Below are positions 7,042 to 14,847 of a stretch of DNA of 64,000 nt, piece by piece; within the stretch, counting starts at the first letter, position 1, and the number at the start of each line of letters is the position of its first letter. The notes beneath the pieces are model-generated. The model had not been told where the DNA came from. It worked only from the letters and a program-made list of their open reading frames with translations, and did not search any database. Position numbers and translations under genes: made by a program. The DNA lies in contig NZ_JACVAJ010000001.1 of NCBI RefSeq assembly GCF_014851815.1, positions 868,001 to 932,000 on the forward strand, read 5' to 3'. Origin of the DNA: Pseudoxanthomonas sp. PXM01. GTDB lineage: Bacteria; Pseudomonadota; Gammaproteobacteria; Xanthomonadales; Xanthomonadaceae.

Positions 7042-8111
7042 CACCGCGCGCGCTGGCCCAACCAGTGATGGATCGCCGTCGGCACCTCGCGCTGCGCACG
7101 GCTGGACACATAGATACCGATATGGCCGCCCTTGAAACTCAACTCGGTGTAGTCGGACGTTCCCACGACATCCTTCAGTGCACGCGAGGCGTCCGGCGGC
7201 ACCAGGTGATCCTGTTCGGCGTAGATGTTCAACACGGGCATGTCCACGAAACCGAGATCCACCGCTTCGCCGCCGATCTCGATGCCGCCCTTGATGAAAC
7301 CGTTGCGCTGGTAGAACTGGGTGATGAACTGCTTGAACGCCTCGCCCGCCAGGTCCGGCGAGTCGAAGATCCACTTCTCCATGCGCAGGAAGTCCTCGAT
7401 CGCCCGCTTGTCGTCGAGGATGTCCACCAGCCCCACGTACTTCTGCAGGTTCAAGCGGAACGGCTTCAGCATCAGGTAGCAGGCGTTCATCATGTCGGCG
7501 GGCACGTTGCCCAGCGCATCGACGAACAGGTCCACGTCCAGCTCGCGCGTCCAGTGCGAAAGCATGTTGTCCGGCGTGTGGAAATCCACCGGCGTGACCA
7601 TCGTGATCAGGTTCTTGACCTTCTCCGGGTGCAGCGACGAATAGCACAGCGAGAATGCGCCGCCCTGGCAGATGCCCAGCACGTTGATCGCGTCGCGATT
7701 GCTGCTGTCGCGCAGGTGGTCCACCGCACCGTCGATGAAGCGGTTGATGTAGTCGTCGAGTTCGAGGAAGCGGTCGGAGCGGTCCGGATAGCCCCAGTCG
7801 ATGACGTAGACGTCCTCGCCCTGCGCCAGCAGGCCCTTCACCAGCGAGCGGTCGTGCTGCAGGTCCACCATGTACGGCCGGTTGACCAGCGCATAGACGA
7901 TCAGCAGCGGAACTTTCGCCGTGGGCGCCTTCTCGCCGATGAAGCGGTACAGCACGACCTTGCCGTCACGCCAGACTTCCTGCTTCTGGGTGGCGCCGTA
8001 GTGGACGTCCTCGACCTCCGGCAGCGTGTGCAGGCCGGCGGAGAGTTTCTGCGTCAGCGTGGCGGCTTCCTGCACCAGCGTCTCGGCGCTGAAATTGAGC
8101 GGCCCGTTCAT
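7041..8111 (-). CDS. phaC: Class III poly(R)-hydroxyalkanoic acid synthase, catalytic subunit PhaC
   Basis: 356 residues, the usual length of class III PhaC (class I enzymes are near 590). It polymerises (R)-3-hydroxyacyl-CoA, chiefly 3-hydroxybutyryl-CoA, on the surface of PHB granules, as a complex with PhaE. The alpha/beta-hydrolase triad is visible: C148 in the lipase-like box GICQGG (146-151), D301 in YAEQDHLVP and H330 in FKGGHIGIY. VYVIDWGYPD at about 101-110 is the conserved oxyanion-side loop. Its ATG overlaps the phaE stop by four bases, implying coupled translation and equal amounts of both subunits. The order phaE then phaC places the accessory subunit first. Confidence 0.96.
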   Translation of the reverse strand: MNGPLNFSAETLVQEAATLTQKLSAGLHTLPEVEDVHYGATQKQEVWRDGKVVLYRFIGEKAPTAKVPLLIVYALVNRPYMVDLQHDRSLVKGLLAQGEDVYVIDWGYPDRSDRFLELDDYINRFIDGAVDHLRDSSNRDAINVLGICQGGAFSLCYSSLHPEKVKNLITMVTPVDFHTPDNMLSHWTRELDVDLFVDALGNVPADMMNACYLMLKPFRLNLQKYVGLVDILDDKRAIEDFLRMEKWIFDSPDLAGEAFKQFITQFYQRNGFIKGGIEIGGEAVDLGFVDMPVLNIYAEQDHLVPPDASRALKDVVGTSDYTELSFKGGHIGIYVSSRAQREVPTAIHHWLGQRAR

Positions 8112-9499
8112 TTGCCCTTACCCCGCTTGGTCTTCTTGCCCGCGCCCGGCGCTTCGGCGGCGGCGCCACGCGTGGCGTTGCGCGCCACCCAGTCCTTCAT
8201 CGAGACGACCGAGGTCGGTTTGGCGATGGGCGCGGCAGCTTTCTTCGGCGCTTTCGGGGCCGCCGCTTTGGCCACCGTCTTGGCGGTGGGCTTCTTGCCC
8301 TTGGCCGGCTTGCGCGCGACCCGTTTGGTCGCTGCAGGCACGCGTTCCTGCTTGGTGGCGGCCGGCGCTGCGGCGGCTACTGCGCGTCGCACACGCTTCT
8401 TGGCTGCCGTCTTCTTGACCGCTACGCGCTTCTTCGGCGCAGCTTTCGGCGCCGGTGCGGGCTTGCGACGGGCAGGCGGACGCTTCTTCGCCGCCTTCGG
8501 CTTCGCCGATACAGGTGCGGGCGGCGGCGCTTCAGCGACGACCGGTGCTTCCACCGGCGCGGCGGCGCGAGCCGCCGGCGCGCGACGGGCGGGCATCGCC
8601 TGCGCGCGCGTCAGCTTGCGCAGCGCACGCTCCAGTTCGACGATCTTGCGATGGGCGGAATCGACTTCGGTCCGCGTCGGCATGCCGAACTGCGTGCAGA
8701 CCTGTTCGACTTCGCGCTGCACACCCAGGCGCAGGCGCGCCTGCGCATTGGCCAGGCCACCGTAGGCGTGGCGGAAGTCGTTCGACATGGCGACCTGCGC
8801 GTACGCCTCTTCCGCGGCGTCGATCCACAGGTCGAACAGCGCGCGCGCGTTCTGCAACTGGCGACCAGGTTCGGTGTGCTCTTCCAGCTTGCGCTCGAAG
8901 CGTACGAACGCGTCCTGCGCCACCTGCAGCATCAACTGATCGTATTCGCCGACCTGCCGCTGGTAGTCCTGATAGGCCTGCAGCAGATGCTGCCAGCGTT
9001 CCTGGTGCTCCCGCGACAGACCGAAGGTCGGCAGGTGCGTCCAGCGATCGCCATCGCGCTGCAGGTTCTCCAGCCAGGGGCGCATCTGCTGGATCCAGCC
9101 GTCGAGTCCGTGCGCGCCGCCCTGCATGCTGCGGAAGATGTCGGCGAACGGGTTGTGGGCGGCCGTAGGTTCGGCCATGCCGAGCGCCGAGCGCCAGGCA
9201 CGGCCGATATCGGTGGCATCGTGATCGCGGCCAGTGAACTGCCCGGCGACCTGCTGCATCTGCCCGAACCACTGGCTGGCCTGTCGCTGGAAGCGGCCAA
9301 CGGCCTCGTCGACCTGCGGCTGACCGCCGGGCACCAGCTTCGACCACCAGTCGACCGTCTGCTGCCAGCCCGGCGCGGCGCCAGGCATGGACATCGTCGG
9401 CGTCGCGCCGGCCTGCCGCAGGGCATCGCCCCACAGGCTCCAGTACTGCTGGGCCACCGACTCGAAATCGCCCGGCCACGGTGGAACGGAATTTGCCAT
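8108..9499 (-). CDS. phaE: Class III PHA synthase accessory subunit PhaE with a long Lys/Ala/Pro tail
   Basis: 463 residues, about 100 more than typical PhaE. Residues 1-300 are the family domain: PWPGDFESVAQQYWSLWGDA at the start, NPFADIFRSMQGGA at 116-130, and a C-terminal helical coiled region ending in HRKIVELERALRKLTRAQ. PhaE has no catalytic residues; it activates and stabilises PhaC. Residues about 302-463 are a low-complexity tail rich in K, A, P and R (for example KPKAAKKRPPARRKPAPAPK), very basic, ending in GAGKKTKRGKGK. Similar tails on the Pseudomonas phasin PhaF and Ralstonia PhaM bind DNA and tether granules to the nucleoid, so this PhaE may do so as well (inference). First gene of a phaE-phaC-DUF5329 unit. 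Confidence 0.94.
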   Translation of the reverse strand: MANSVPPWPGDFESVAQQYWSLWGDALRQAGATPTMSMPGAAPGWQQTVDWWSKLVPGGQPQVDEAVGRFQRQASQWFGQMQQVAGQFTGRDHDATDIGRAWRSALGMAEPTAAHNPFADIFRSMQGGAHGLDGWIQQMRPWLENLQRDGDRWTHLPTFGLSREHQERWQHLLQAYQDYQRQVGEYDQLMLQVAQDAFVRFERKLEEHTEPGRQLQNARALFDLWIDAAEEAYAQVAMSNDFRHAYGGLANAQARLRLGVQREVEQVCTQFGMPTRTEVDSAHRKIVELERALRKLTRAQAMPARRAPAARAAAPVEAPVVAEAPPPAPVSAKPKAAKKRPPARRKPAPAPKAAPKKRVAVKKTAAKKRVRRAVAAAAPAATKQERVPAATKRVARKPAKGKKPTAKTVAKAAAPKAPKKAAAPIAKPTSVVSMKDWVARNATRGAAAEAPGAGKKTKRGKGK

Positions 9500-9569
9500 G
9501 TACCCTCCCTTTCCCGACCGATTCTAGCCGCGGCCGGCGGCGCGTGCATGACGCGCCTTCACCTCACGG

Positions 9570-10184
9570 TCAAGGCTTGGGAATGCGCAACGTCTTGCTG
9601 ATCATCAACGTGCCGGACACCGCGAACAGCAGCACCAGCGGATGCAGCAGCCAGGGTCCCAGCTTCAGCGATCCAAGCCACAGGTCCGGCCCCACGTGGC
9701 CCAGGTAGGCCGCAATCGCCAGCAGCACCACCAGCAGCAGGCTGGTCGGGATCGGCGTGCCCTCGAAATACTTCACCTTGTCGCCGCCGTCGGCCAGCGA
9801 CTCGGCGGTGACGTTGTAGCGCGCCAGGCGACTGACGCCGCAGGCGACGAAATACGACAGCACCAGCCAGTCCCAGCCGCCCTGCATGCCGCAGGCGTAG
9901 GCCAGCGCGGCGGGCGCGACGCCGAAGGAGATGACATCGGCCAGCGAATCGAGCTCGCGCCCGAGGACGGAGGCCTGGTTGCGCCAGCGCGCGACGCGAC
10001 CGTCGAGCGCATCGAAGATGAAGGCCAGCGGGATCAGCGCCATGCCGATCATCAGGTCGCGCAGGATGCCTTCCTGCAGGAAGCGCATCGACGCGAAGAT
10101 GGCGCCTGTGCCGCAGAAGGCGTTGCCCAGCGTGAACCAGTCGGCTAGCTGGAAGTCGCGGATCATCGAAAAGTGTCGGGACAT
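9570..10184 (-). CDS. pssA: CDP-diacylglycerol-serine O-phosphatidyltransferase
   Basis: 204 residues from ATG at 10184 (MSRHFSMIRDFQLADWFTLG). The enzyme joins serine to CDP-diacylglycerol to give phosphatidylserine, the precursor of phosphatidylethanolamine, in the inner membrane. The CDP-alcohol phosphotransferase signature DG-x2-AR-x8-G-x3-D-x3-D is complete: FDALDGRVARW, then LGRELDSLADVISFG. Hydrophobic helices follow, and ECPTS-type specificity residues GTPIPTSLLL near residue 150 match the serine transferase branch. The open frame extends further upstream through a repeat element, but that part has no family similarity. It lies 70 bp beyond the phaE start and transcribes in the same direction; no functional tie to PHB is implied beyond granule-membrane lipid supply. 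Confidence 0.9.
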   Translation of the reverse strand: MSRHFSMIRDFQLADWFTLGNAFCGTGAIFASMRFLQEGILRDLMIGMALIPLAFIFDALDGRVARWRNQASVLGRELDSLADVISFGVAPAALAYACGMQGGWDWLVLSYFVACGVSRLARYNVTAESLADGGDKVKYFEGTPIPTSLLLVVLLAIAAYLGHVGPDLWLGSLKLGPWLLHPLVLLFAVSGTLMISKTLRIPKP

Positions 10185-10254
10185 GGTGGCATGAATGTCG
10201 GGCCAGTCCCAAGAGTAAGGCCAAGTGGGTGAAGGCGTCGCGGCGTATTGCTGT

Positions 10255-10396
10255 CCCCTCTCCCCGCTGGCGGGGAGAGGGTGCCGAAGGCGGGTGAGGG
10301 GCGAACGGAGACCGGATAGACCGACGCACGCGGTCAACCCGCACCCTGCCCCTCATCCGCCCTCCGGGCACCTTCTCCCCGCGCGCGGGGAGAAGG
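10255..10396. repeat. Inverted pair of intergenic palindromic repeats (REP-like)
   Basis: Copy A (10255-10301) starts with the hairpin CCCCTCTCCCCGC / GCGGGGAGAGGG and continues GTGCCGAAGGCGGGTGAGGG. Copy B (about 10347-10396) is the same element on the opposite strand (CCCTCATCCGCC then CTTCTCCCCGC / GCGGGGAGAAGG). The two are separated by about 45 bp. I recognise the motif as a dispersed element common between genes in Xanthomonadaceae. It fills the gap between pssA and the oligomer hydrolase and could also end transcription from the latter. Confidence 0.75.
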
Positions 10397-10401
10397 CTCA
10401 C

Positions 10402-12237
10402 TCAACGAGGAATCGCCAACTGGCTCGCTTCCACGCTACCCGCACCCCGCGGCTGCGCGCTGATCAACGCATTGGCCGGCAGCTCGCGGCTGCCATCCAG
10501 CGTGGCATCGACCTGGTCGAGCGCGGCGTAGACGTAGGGCAGCAGCGGCACGTAACGCGCACCATAGACCGGCAAGGCAAGGAACCCATCGAAATGCTGC
10601 GCATGGCGCACCTGCCAGTAGCGCACGTCGGGATTGGCCGCACGCGCGGCTTCCACGTAGGGCGCGCTGGAGAAGGCCGGCGGCACCAGCCCGTCATCCA
10701 GGCCATGGATCACCACGACCGGACGGCGGGTTTTCGGGAAGCGGGCGGCGGTCTGTGCGATGCCGGCCTGCACGCGACGCGCATCGTCGCTGCTGCCGCC
10801 CTGCAAGGCACGCAGGCACTGCAGTCCGGGCAGGGTGAAGTCCGGCGCTGCCAGCTTCGTGTCGACGATGCCGACACCTGCACCCGGCGGGATGCCACTG
10901 CCCTCGGACCACCAAGCGGCCCGCTCGGTGGCGGTAGCCGCACGTGCGGAGAAGTCGGCGTTCTGCGCGGAGAACGCGAAGCCGCAGGGATGCTCACCCA
11001 CGCCGTAACGCCCGTAGGCGGACGCATACGTCACCGCGACCGCGCGCCACAGGTCGAAGCCCGCGCTCAGCGCACCAGCCACCAGCGCTTCATCGGTCCA
11101 GCCGTTCGCCTTCAGCTGCGCGCGCGCCGACGCGGCCTGTGCCTTCGCATCCGCGCCCGTGACGAGCCCGGCCGCCTTCAGCGTCGCGCAGCGCGCCGTC
11201 CACAGCGGTTCGACCTGTGCGCGCAGCGGCGGTTGCGGCAGCGTCTCCGCCGGCAGGTCCAGCAATGCGCACGGCATCAGCAATGCGGCTTCGGTCGTGT
11301 AGTCGTACAGCGAACGCGCGCCCGGCGCGTCGGCCGCGTAGATGTTCGGTTCACCGGCGACCACCGCATCCAGCCAGCCGCCCTCCTCCTCGCTGGCGCG
11401 CAGCACGGCGCCACCGCCGTTGGAGATGCCGACCGCGATGACGCGCGTATTGTCGAACCGGAACGGCGCCGCTTGCGGGAAGGCCTGATCCAGCGAGGCC
11501 AGCGCGAATTCCGCCGCCTGCTTCACGTGGCGGCCCCAATCGGCCTCCGGGTTGTCCTTGGAATGCGCGTGCTTGAACGCTACGCCGCTGGCGCCAACCG
11601 GTGCGTCGGGCGCGAAGGCCAGCGCATCGGTCCCGAGTGCGCCGATCGTGCCGTCCTCGCGCACGCCGCGCTGTTCGGTCAGGTCGAAGTAGTCCGTGCC
11701 TGCGCCCTTGTCGGTGTAGGCGACGGCGCAGCCCTTCGGCAACGCCCACGGCGCGGCGACCGCGATGGCGCCATAGACGCCGCGCGAGCCCGACGAGGCG
11801 GTGACGACGACGCAGCGCTTGGCCGCATCGAAGTTGTCCGGTACCTGCACCAGCACGCGGTGCGGCTGTTTCGCGCCGGCGACCGTCGCCAGGGCCGAAT
11901 ACTCACGGCCGGGCACGCTTCCCACGTTGCCGTACGCCTGCCCGTAGCCGCCGGTCAGCGAGAGGTCGGCGATGCCGCGCCAGTTCGCCCAGATTGCGCG
12001 GCGACGCAGTTCGGCCGGCGTCGGATGGGCGGGATCGGCGAACGCGGGCGCCGCCATCGCGCGCAATCCGTCCAGGCCGAGGCCGGCGGTGAGCAGGTCA
12101 TCGCCGCCACGGTGTTCGGTAACGCGCTGGGGCTGGATCATGTGGGCCACCGCTTCGGGCTTGGGCGGCGTGCTGCTGCAGGCGGCAAGTGCCGCGCCGA
12201 GCAGGAGGCCGCAGGAAATGCGCGTCGTCGCGTTCAT
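10402..12237 (-). CDS. 3-hydroxybutyrate oligomer hydrolase, predicted lipoprotein
   Basis: 611 residues. The N-terminus is a lipoprotein signal with lipobox LAAC (C20), so the protein should be anchored in the outer or inner membrane facing the periplasm. The body matches the 3HB-oligomer hydrolase family (3HBOH): ASSGSRGVYGAIAVAAPWAL near 148-167, ADWGRHVKQAAEFALASLD at 232-250, and the nucleophile S272 in GISNGGGA. VVVIHGLDDGLVPPAF and VRHAQHFDGFLALP near the C-terminus supply the likely Asp and His. It cleaves soluble oligomers of 3-hydroxybutyrate to monomers. The gene is divergent from 3-hydroxybutyrate dehydrogenase, 133 bp apart, so hydrolysis and oxidation are likely induced together. 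An envelope location suggests use of external oligomers. Confidence 0.88.
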   Translation of the reverse strand: MNATTRISCGLLLGAALAACSSTPPKPEAVAHMIQPQRVTEHRGGDDLLTAGLGLDGLRAMAAPAFADPAHPTPAELRRRAIWANWRGIADLSLTGGYGQAYGNVGSVPGREYSALATVAGAKQPHRVLVQVPDNFDAAKRCVVVTASSGSRGVYGAIAVAAPWALPKGCAVAYTDKGAGTDYFDLTEQRGVREDGTIGALGTDALAFAPDAPVGASGVAFKHAHSKDNPEADWGRHVKQAAEFALASLDQAFPQAAPFRFDNTRVIAVGISNGGGAVLRASEEEGGWLDAVVAGEPNIYAADAPGARSLYDYTTEAALLMPCALLDLPAETLPQPPLRAQVEPLWTARCATLKAAGLVTGADAKAQAASARAQLKANGWTDEALVAGALSAGFDLWRAVAVTYASAYGRYGVGEHPCGFAFSAQNADFSARAATATERAAWWSEGSGIPPGAGVGIVDTKLAAPDFTLPGLQCLRALQGGSSDDARRVQAGIAQTAARFPKTRRPVVVIHGLDDGLVPPAFSSAPYVEAARAANPDVRYWQVRHAQHFDGFLALPVYGARYVPLLPYVYAALDQVDATLDGSRELPANALISAQPRGAGSVEASQLAIPR

Positions 12238-12273
12238 GCGTGGAAAGCGTCCAGGGTTCCGGTCAGTGCCACG

Positions 12274-12345
12274 AAACTACCCTCCGGGGAAAGCGCCGTC
12301 ATCGTACTTTGGTACCACGAACCGCGCGCGCCTGCCTGCTACGCT
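12274..12345. promoter_or_regulatory. Divergent promoter region with GTAC-N4-GTAC operator (oligomer hydrolase / bdh)
   Basis: GTAC TTTG GTAC occupies 12304-12315. On the plus strand an extended -10 (TGCTACGCT, hexamer 12340-12345) lies 24 bp after it; on the minus strand TAGTTT (12279-12274) lies 24 bp from the other side. The site is thus placed just upstream of or over the -35 of both genes, as for an activator. The same arrangement recurs at 21133-21207. The hexamers are weak matches, so only the operator is well supported. Confidence 0.5.
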
Positions 12346-12370
12346 AGCCGCGACACGCAGGAGTGCCCCC

Positions 12371-13138
12371 ATGCAGCCCACCCATACCCTTCTCATCACC
12401 GGCGCAGCCAGCGGCATCGGCGCCGGCATCGCCGCGCAGCTGGCCGAAGCCGGCCGCCACGTGATCGTCAGCGACCTCAACCTCGACGCCGCCGAAGCCG
12501 TGGCGACGCAGATCCGCAGCGAAGGCGGTTCCGCCGAGGCGGTCGCGCTGGACGTCACCTCGCAGGAAAGCATCGACGCCGCCCTGGCGACGATCTCCCG
12601 CCCCATCGACGTGCTGGTCAACAACGCCGGCCTGCAGCATGTGTCGCCGCTCGAGGACTTCCCGATCGAGAAATGGGATTTCCTGGTGCAGGTGATGCTG
12701 GTCGGCGTGGCCCGCCTGACCCGCGCGGTGCTGCCCGGCATGCGCGAACGCGGCTTCGGCCGCATCGTCAATATCGGCAGCATCCACGCGCTGGTGGCCA
12801 GCCCGTACAAGAGCGCCTACGTGGCCGCCAAGCATGGCCTGGTCGGCTTCTCCAAGGTGCTGGCGCTGGAAACGGCGGACACCGACATCACCATCAACAC
12901 GGTCTGCCCCAGCTACGTGAAGACACCGCTGGTCGACAAGCAGATCGCCGACCAGGCCCGTACACGCGGCATCTCCGAAGCCGACGTGGTCAGCCAGGTG
13001 ATGCTGAAGCCGATGCCGAAGGGCGTCTTCATCGGCCTGGATGAACTGGCCGGCATCACCGCGTTCCTCACCTCGCCCGCCGCACGCAACATCACCGGCC
13101 AGACGATCGTGGTGGACGGCGGCTGGACGGTGCAGTAA
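12371..13138 (+). CDS. bdhA: D-3-hydroxybutyrate dehydrogenase (short-chain dehydrogenase)
   Basis: 255 residues, standard length. The enzyme oxidises (R)-3-hydroxybutyrate to acetoacetate with NAD+, feeding PHB breakdown products to acetyl-CoA. The Rossmann motif TGAASGIG is at 10-17, the NNAG motif at 84-87, and the catalytic set S137, Y150 and K154 appears in NIGSIHALVASPYKSAYVAA. KQIADQARTRGISEADVV and MLKPMPKG toward the C-terminus are features I associate with the bacterial 3HB dehydrogenases and not other SDRs. Start at 12371 has AGGAG eight bases upstream. Ten bases downstream begins the response regulator, so the two are one operon under the GTAC operator. Confidence 0.9.
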   Translation: MQPTHTLLITGAASGIGAGIAAQLAEAGRHVIVSDLNLDAAEAVATQIRSEGGSAEAVALDVTSQESIDAALATISRPIDVLVNNAGLQHVSPLEDFPIEKWDFLVQVMLVGVARLTRAVLPGMRERGFGRIVNIGSIHALVASPYKSAYVAAKHGLVGFSKVLALETADTDITINTVCPSYVKTPLVDKQIADQARTRGISEADVVSQVMLKPMPKGVFIGLDELAGITAFLTSPAARNITGQTIVVDGGWTVQ

Positions 13139-13148
13139 GCGATACCGC

Positions 13149-13814
13149 ATGCCCAACCTGCTGATCGCCGACGACCACCCGCTGTTCCGTGCCGCCCTGC
13201 GCGGTGCGGCGGCCGATGCCGTCGCGCAACTGTCGGTGCGCGAAGCGGAGTCGCTGGACGGCGTCATCGCCACGCTGGAAGCGCACGACGACATCGACCT
13301 GGTACTGCTCGACCTGCACATGCCCGGCAACCATGGGCTCGCGGGCCTGGCGGCGATCCGTGCGCAGTTCCCGGCGGTCGCGGTGGTGGTGGTGTCCGCC
13401 AACGACGATCCGCGCGTGGTCCGCCGCGCGCTGGACCATGGCGCGGCCGGCTATCTGCCGAAGAGTTCCGGGCTGGATGAACTGCGCGACGCCATCCGCA
13501 GCGTGCTCGCCTGCGAGCAATGGCTGCCGGCATCGCTGCGTGGCGCGGTAGCGCGCTCGCAGTCCTCCGAACACGACACCGAGCTGGCGGGCCGCCTGGC
13601 CAGCCTGTCGCCGCAGCAGTTCCGCGTACTGACCCTGGTGGCGCAGGGCCTGTTGAACAAGCAGATCGCCGATCGCCTGGACGTACAGGAACGCACGGTC
13701 AAGGCCCACCTCTCCGCGATCTTCGACCGCCTGGGTGTGCGCAACCGCACCCAGGCCGGCGTGGTGCTGCGCGAACTGGAACTGGCAGATCCGGCGCGGC
13801 AGATCGAGGGCTGA
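13149..13814 (+). CDS. LuxR-type response regulator, CrbR/ErdR-like
   Basis: 221 residues. REC domain at 1-120 with acidic pair D8-D9 and phospho-acceptor D55 in LVLLDLHMPG, and K at about 105 in GYLPKSSG. The NarL/LuxR helix-turn-helix is at about 153-205 (LSPQQFRVLTLVAQGLLNKQ, IADRLDVQERTVKAHLSAIF). The opening MPNLLIADDHPLFRAALRGA resembles CrbR of Vibrio and ErdR of Pseudomonas, which work with symporter-fused kinases (CrbS, MxtR) to turn on acetyl-CoA synthetase and related genes. A kinase of that type is encoded 1 kb away at 14899-18240. Co-transcription with the dehydrogenase suggests control of 3HB use. The precise family assignment is inferred from architecture and context. Confidence 0.82.
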   Translation: MPNLLIADDHPLFRAALRGAAADAVAQLSVREAESLDGVIATLEAHDDIDLVLLDLHMPGNHGLAGLAAIRAQFPAVAVVVVSANDDPRVVRRALDHGAAGYLPKSSGLDELRDAIRSVLACEQWLPASLRGAVARSQSSEHDTELAGRLASLSPQQFRVLTLVAQGLLNKQIADRLDVQERTVKAHLSAIFDRLGVRNRTQAGVVLRELELADPARQIEG

Positions 13815-13888
13815 GGTTCCACGTATCCACGCAGGATGCCGGGACGTCGTGGAACGCATGCGTGGATCAGTGATGTCACGCCGCGGTC

Positions 13889-14112
13889 ATTTTTTCGCCA
13901 CCCGTCTTGACAGCATTGCGCCACAACGCGTGCCGACGCTTATCCACATGTTCGTCGACAGATCATCCACACCCGGTGTGGACAACCTCGACACCGGCCC
14001 GTCATGCACTGGTCAAATTTTCGCCACACATCTTGACAGGCCTGCGGCGCAAGGCGCCGACGCGGTTATCCACACGGTTTCCCCAGCGTCATTCCACAGG
14101 GGATGTGGAAAA
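13889..14112. repeat. Two imperfect ~100-bp direct repeats carrying DnaA-box sequences
   Basis: Module 1 (about 13889-13985) and module 2 (about 14015-14112) share, in order: TTTTCGCCAC, CTTGACAG, a GCG/CAA-rich stretch with CCGACGC, a perfect DnaA-box-type TTATCCACA (13940-13948 and 14066-14074), a TCAT(C/T)CCACA, and a closing palindrome (TCCACACC/GGTGTGGA in module 1; TTCCACA/TGTGGAA in module 2). A third box match, TTTTCCACA on the minus strand, lies at 14104-14112. The whole 500-bp gap 13815-14314 lies between convergent genes, so these are not promoters of the flanking genes. No open frame there looks like a protein. Confidence 0.6.
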
Positions 14113-14136
14113 GTCGTGTCGTGGAACACGCACCTG

Positions 14137-14294
14137 CCTCTGTAGGAGCGACGTGAGTCGCGACCGCAGACCGGAACTGCCTTGATCTGTCGATAGCGGA
14201 GAGCCACAAGACTATCGTCGTCTCGCCCCTGACTCATCCACGGTGCATTGCCCGTCGCCCATTCCGGTCGCGACTCACGTCGCTCCTACAGAGG
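14137..14294. repeat. REP pair: perfect 30-bp inverted repeat around a 98-bp spacer
   Basis: The 30 bases at 14137-14166, with core GTAGGAGCGACGTGAGTCGC, recur exactly on the opposite strand at 14265-14294. The core is the REP motif widespread between genes in Xanthomonadaceae and Pseudomonas. It lies just downstream of the NUDIX gene (minus strand) and next to the DnaA-box modules. Folding of the pair could act as a terminator or RNA stabiliser for the convergent transcripts. Confidence 0.8.
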
Positions 14295-14314
14295 AAGCAT
14301 GCAAACGGACAACT

Positions 14315-14803
14315 TCAGATCCGCGAGTAGTCCCAGGAGACCATGCGGCCGTCGCGGTACGGCATGACGCCGTGGAAGCCGCGCGGGTCGTCGTCGAATA
14401 CCAGCGGCAGGAAGTGGCGGTCGCCGTCCCACAACGGCAGCTCCATGATCTTCTCCACCGGCACCCATTCCAGCGTGCCCTCGGGGTTGGTCTCGAACGG
14501 CGTGCCGCTGTACGCGGTGATGACGAAGACAAAGCCCAGCCAGTCCTCGCCGTTCTTGCCGAAGCCCGGCCAGCTGATCGTGCCGCGCAGCGTCAGCGCA
14601 TCGCAGTCGATGCCGGCCTCCTCCAGGATCTCCCGACGCATGCCGGCCACGACGTCCTCGTCGCGCTCGATCTTGCCGCCCAGGCCGTTGTACTTGCCCA
14701 GATGCTGATCATCCGGACGCGCATTGCGATGGATCAGCAGGACCTGCGAACGGTCGGGCGACAGCACGTAACCGAGCGTGGCGACGATGGGGGTGTAAGG
14801 CAT
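14315..14803 (-). CDS. NUDIX hydrolase, 8-oxo-dGTP diphosphatase-like (MutT family)
   Basis: 162 residues from ATG at 14803 (MPYTPIVATLGYVLSPDRSQ). The Nudix box G-x5-E-x7-REUxEExGU is intact at residues 43-65: GGKIERDEDVVAGMRREILE then EAGI. KYNGLGGKIE just before the box and WPGFGKNGEDWLGFVFVI after it resemble the 8-oxo-dGTP diphosphatases of the YtkD/MTH1 type. It probably cleaves an oxidised or otherwise modified nucleoside triphosphate to the monophosphate and pyrophosphate. Single gene: it is convergent with the response regulator operon across a repeat-rich gap, and separated from the kinase gene by a second REP pair. Confidence 0.88.
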   Translation of the reverse strand: MPYTPIVATLGYVLSPDRSQVLLIHRNARPDDQHLGKYNGLGGKIERDEDVVAGMRREILEEAGIDCDALTLRGTISWPGFGKNGEDWLGFVFVITAYSGTPFETNPEGTLEWVPVEKIMELPLWDGDRHFLPLVFDDDPRGFHGVMPYRDGRMVSWDYSRI

Positions 14804-14847
14804 GCGAGGGTTCCGGAATGCAGGCGCGCATTCTAGCCTTGGCGGTC

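Noticed and set aside
13907-14038. Two TTGACA sequences as -35 promoter elements.
   Set aside because: No -10-like hexamer lies 16-18 bp downstream of either copy, and the flanking genes are convergent.
13889-14112. Chromosomal replication origin.
   Set aside because: DnaA boxes are present but there is no dnaA, dnaN, rpmH or gidA nearby, and no long A/T-rich unwinding region.
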